From CAYWNK01 sp047639615 (GTDB lineage Bacteria > Planctomycetota > UBA1135 > GCA-002686595): a stretch of 6,328 nt of DNA. Shown here piece by piece: positions 5,909 to 6,328 of the stretch (the stretch's first letter is position 1; every line of letters begins with the position of its first letter). Under the pieces are notes generated by a model. It did no database searches, was not told the origin of the DNA, and saw only the letters and a program-made list of their open reading frames with translations. Location of the stretch: NCBI GenBank assembly GCA_047639615.1, contig JBLIOL010000309.1, positions 1-6,328 on the forward strand, in the 5' to 3' direction. Position numbers and translations under genes: made by a program.

Positions 5909-6328
5909 CTAGCGCTCGATGCCCATCTCGCAGCGGATGTGGGTGGCGTTCAGTTGCTTGGCGACGAGCGCTTCGGCTTCTGCGCTGCGCTCACGTTCCG
6001 GGTGGTAGACGTGGTAGACGATGGCGCGGTTGAGCAGCGGGTAGAAGGAGTAGCCGGCGCGGCGCAGGCGCAGTTCGATGTCGAGGTCTTCGCGGCCGTA
6101 GATGGTCCACTGCTCGTCGTAGCCGTTGACCGCCATGAAGGCTTCGCGCGCTAGGGAGTAGTTGACCCCCATGAGTCGGCGCGACTTCGGGTGCAGGATG
6201 CGGGCTAGCAGGCCGGGGAGTCTGATCCCCAGGCCGAGGCGCTTGGTGTCGCCAGCGAGTGCGCTGCGCAGGACGCGTCCCGTGGGCAGGTCCAGGGCGC
6301 CGGCCTCGATTTGGCTGACCGTGAGTGT
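5909..6328 (-). CDS. Glycosyltransferase (family-2-like), C-terminal part (runs off right edge)
   Basis: 139 codons plus TAG (5911-5909) are visible; the N-terminal nucleotide-binding half with the expected DxD motif lies outside the window. Numbering from the first visible codon, the segment GVNYSLAREAFMAVNGYDE (54-72) followed by YGREDLDIELRLRRAGY (77-93) is the hallmark of the C-terminal part of GT-A glycosyltransferases of the GT2/GT7C type: an acceptor-side Gly/Asn motif, 'NG(Y/F)DE', and 'GxED' with its acidic catalytic region. VYHVYHP (104-110) supplies the following paired histidines, seen in the metal-binding part of related enzymes. The enzyme probably moves a sugar from a nucleotide-sugar donor in the cytoplasm, for surface polysaccharide or glycoprotein synthesis; donor and acceptor cannot be told. 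An internal ATG at 6172 is not the start, because the frame is open and coding-like to the window edge. It ends 27 bases from the convergent sigma-factor gene. Confidence 0.85.
   Translation of the reverse strand, partial: TLTVSQIEAGALDLPTGRVLRSALAGDTKRLGLGIRLPGLLARILHPKSRRLMGVNYSLAREAFMAVNGYDEQWTIYGREDLDIELRLRRAGYSFYPLLNRAIVYHVYHPERERSAEAEALVAKQLNATHIRCEMGIER

Noticed and set aside
1..6328. CRISPR array, tRNA or rRNA
   Set aside because: No regularly spaced direct repeats, and no tRNA arms or conserved rRNA segments, were found by eye on either strand.

Overview
The window is GC-rich and bacterial, and probably comes from a planctomycete-type genome. Three things point that way: an ECF-like sigma factor fused through one membrane helix to a long array of carboxypeptidase-regulatory-like beta domains, a secreted FG-GAP/VCBS-type protein, and genes that mostly lack Shine-Dalgarno sequences. 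The taxonomic call is inferred from gene architecture; no marker gene is present.

Layout. The left edge (1-518, minus) holds the N-terminal part of a secreted FG-GAP/VCBS-like protein that runs off the window. It has a good ribosome binding site. From 519 to about 1386 there is no confident intact gene. A short plus-strand reading frame (663-875) looks like the end of a beta-sandwich domain and may be a gene remnant. Weak coding-like scraps and small inverted repeats follow it. At 1387-2466 (plus) is a 359-residue fusion of a metallo-beta-lactamase-fold persulfide dioxygenase (ETHE1-like) with a rhodanese domain, expected to act in sulfide/persulfide oxidation.

From 2506 to 2770 lies a non-coding element of about 265 bp. 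It is bounded by 37-bp imperfect terminal inverted repeats (19 bp perfect at the outer ends), has internal hairpins, and is flanked by a possible TTAG duplication. It looks like a MITE or a similar non-autonomous repeat, and it ends 45 bp upstream of the next gene.

The main gene (2816-5881, plus) encodes a 1021-residue protein: sigma region 2, sigma region 4, one predicted membrane helix, then about five to seven beta-sandwich repeats that would lie outside the cytoplasmic membrane. It looks like a membrane-tethered sigma factor that carries its own extracytoplasmic region. Converging on it from the right edge (5909-6328, minus) is the C-terminal part of a family-2-like glycosyltransferase.

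The genes do not form an evident operon: directions alternate, spacing is wide, and functions differ (secreted protein, sulfur metabolism, regulation, cell-surface glycan). The two items most worth following up are the inverted-repeat element and the sigma/transmembrane/beta-repeat fusion next to it.
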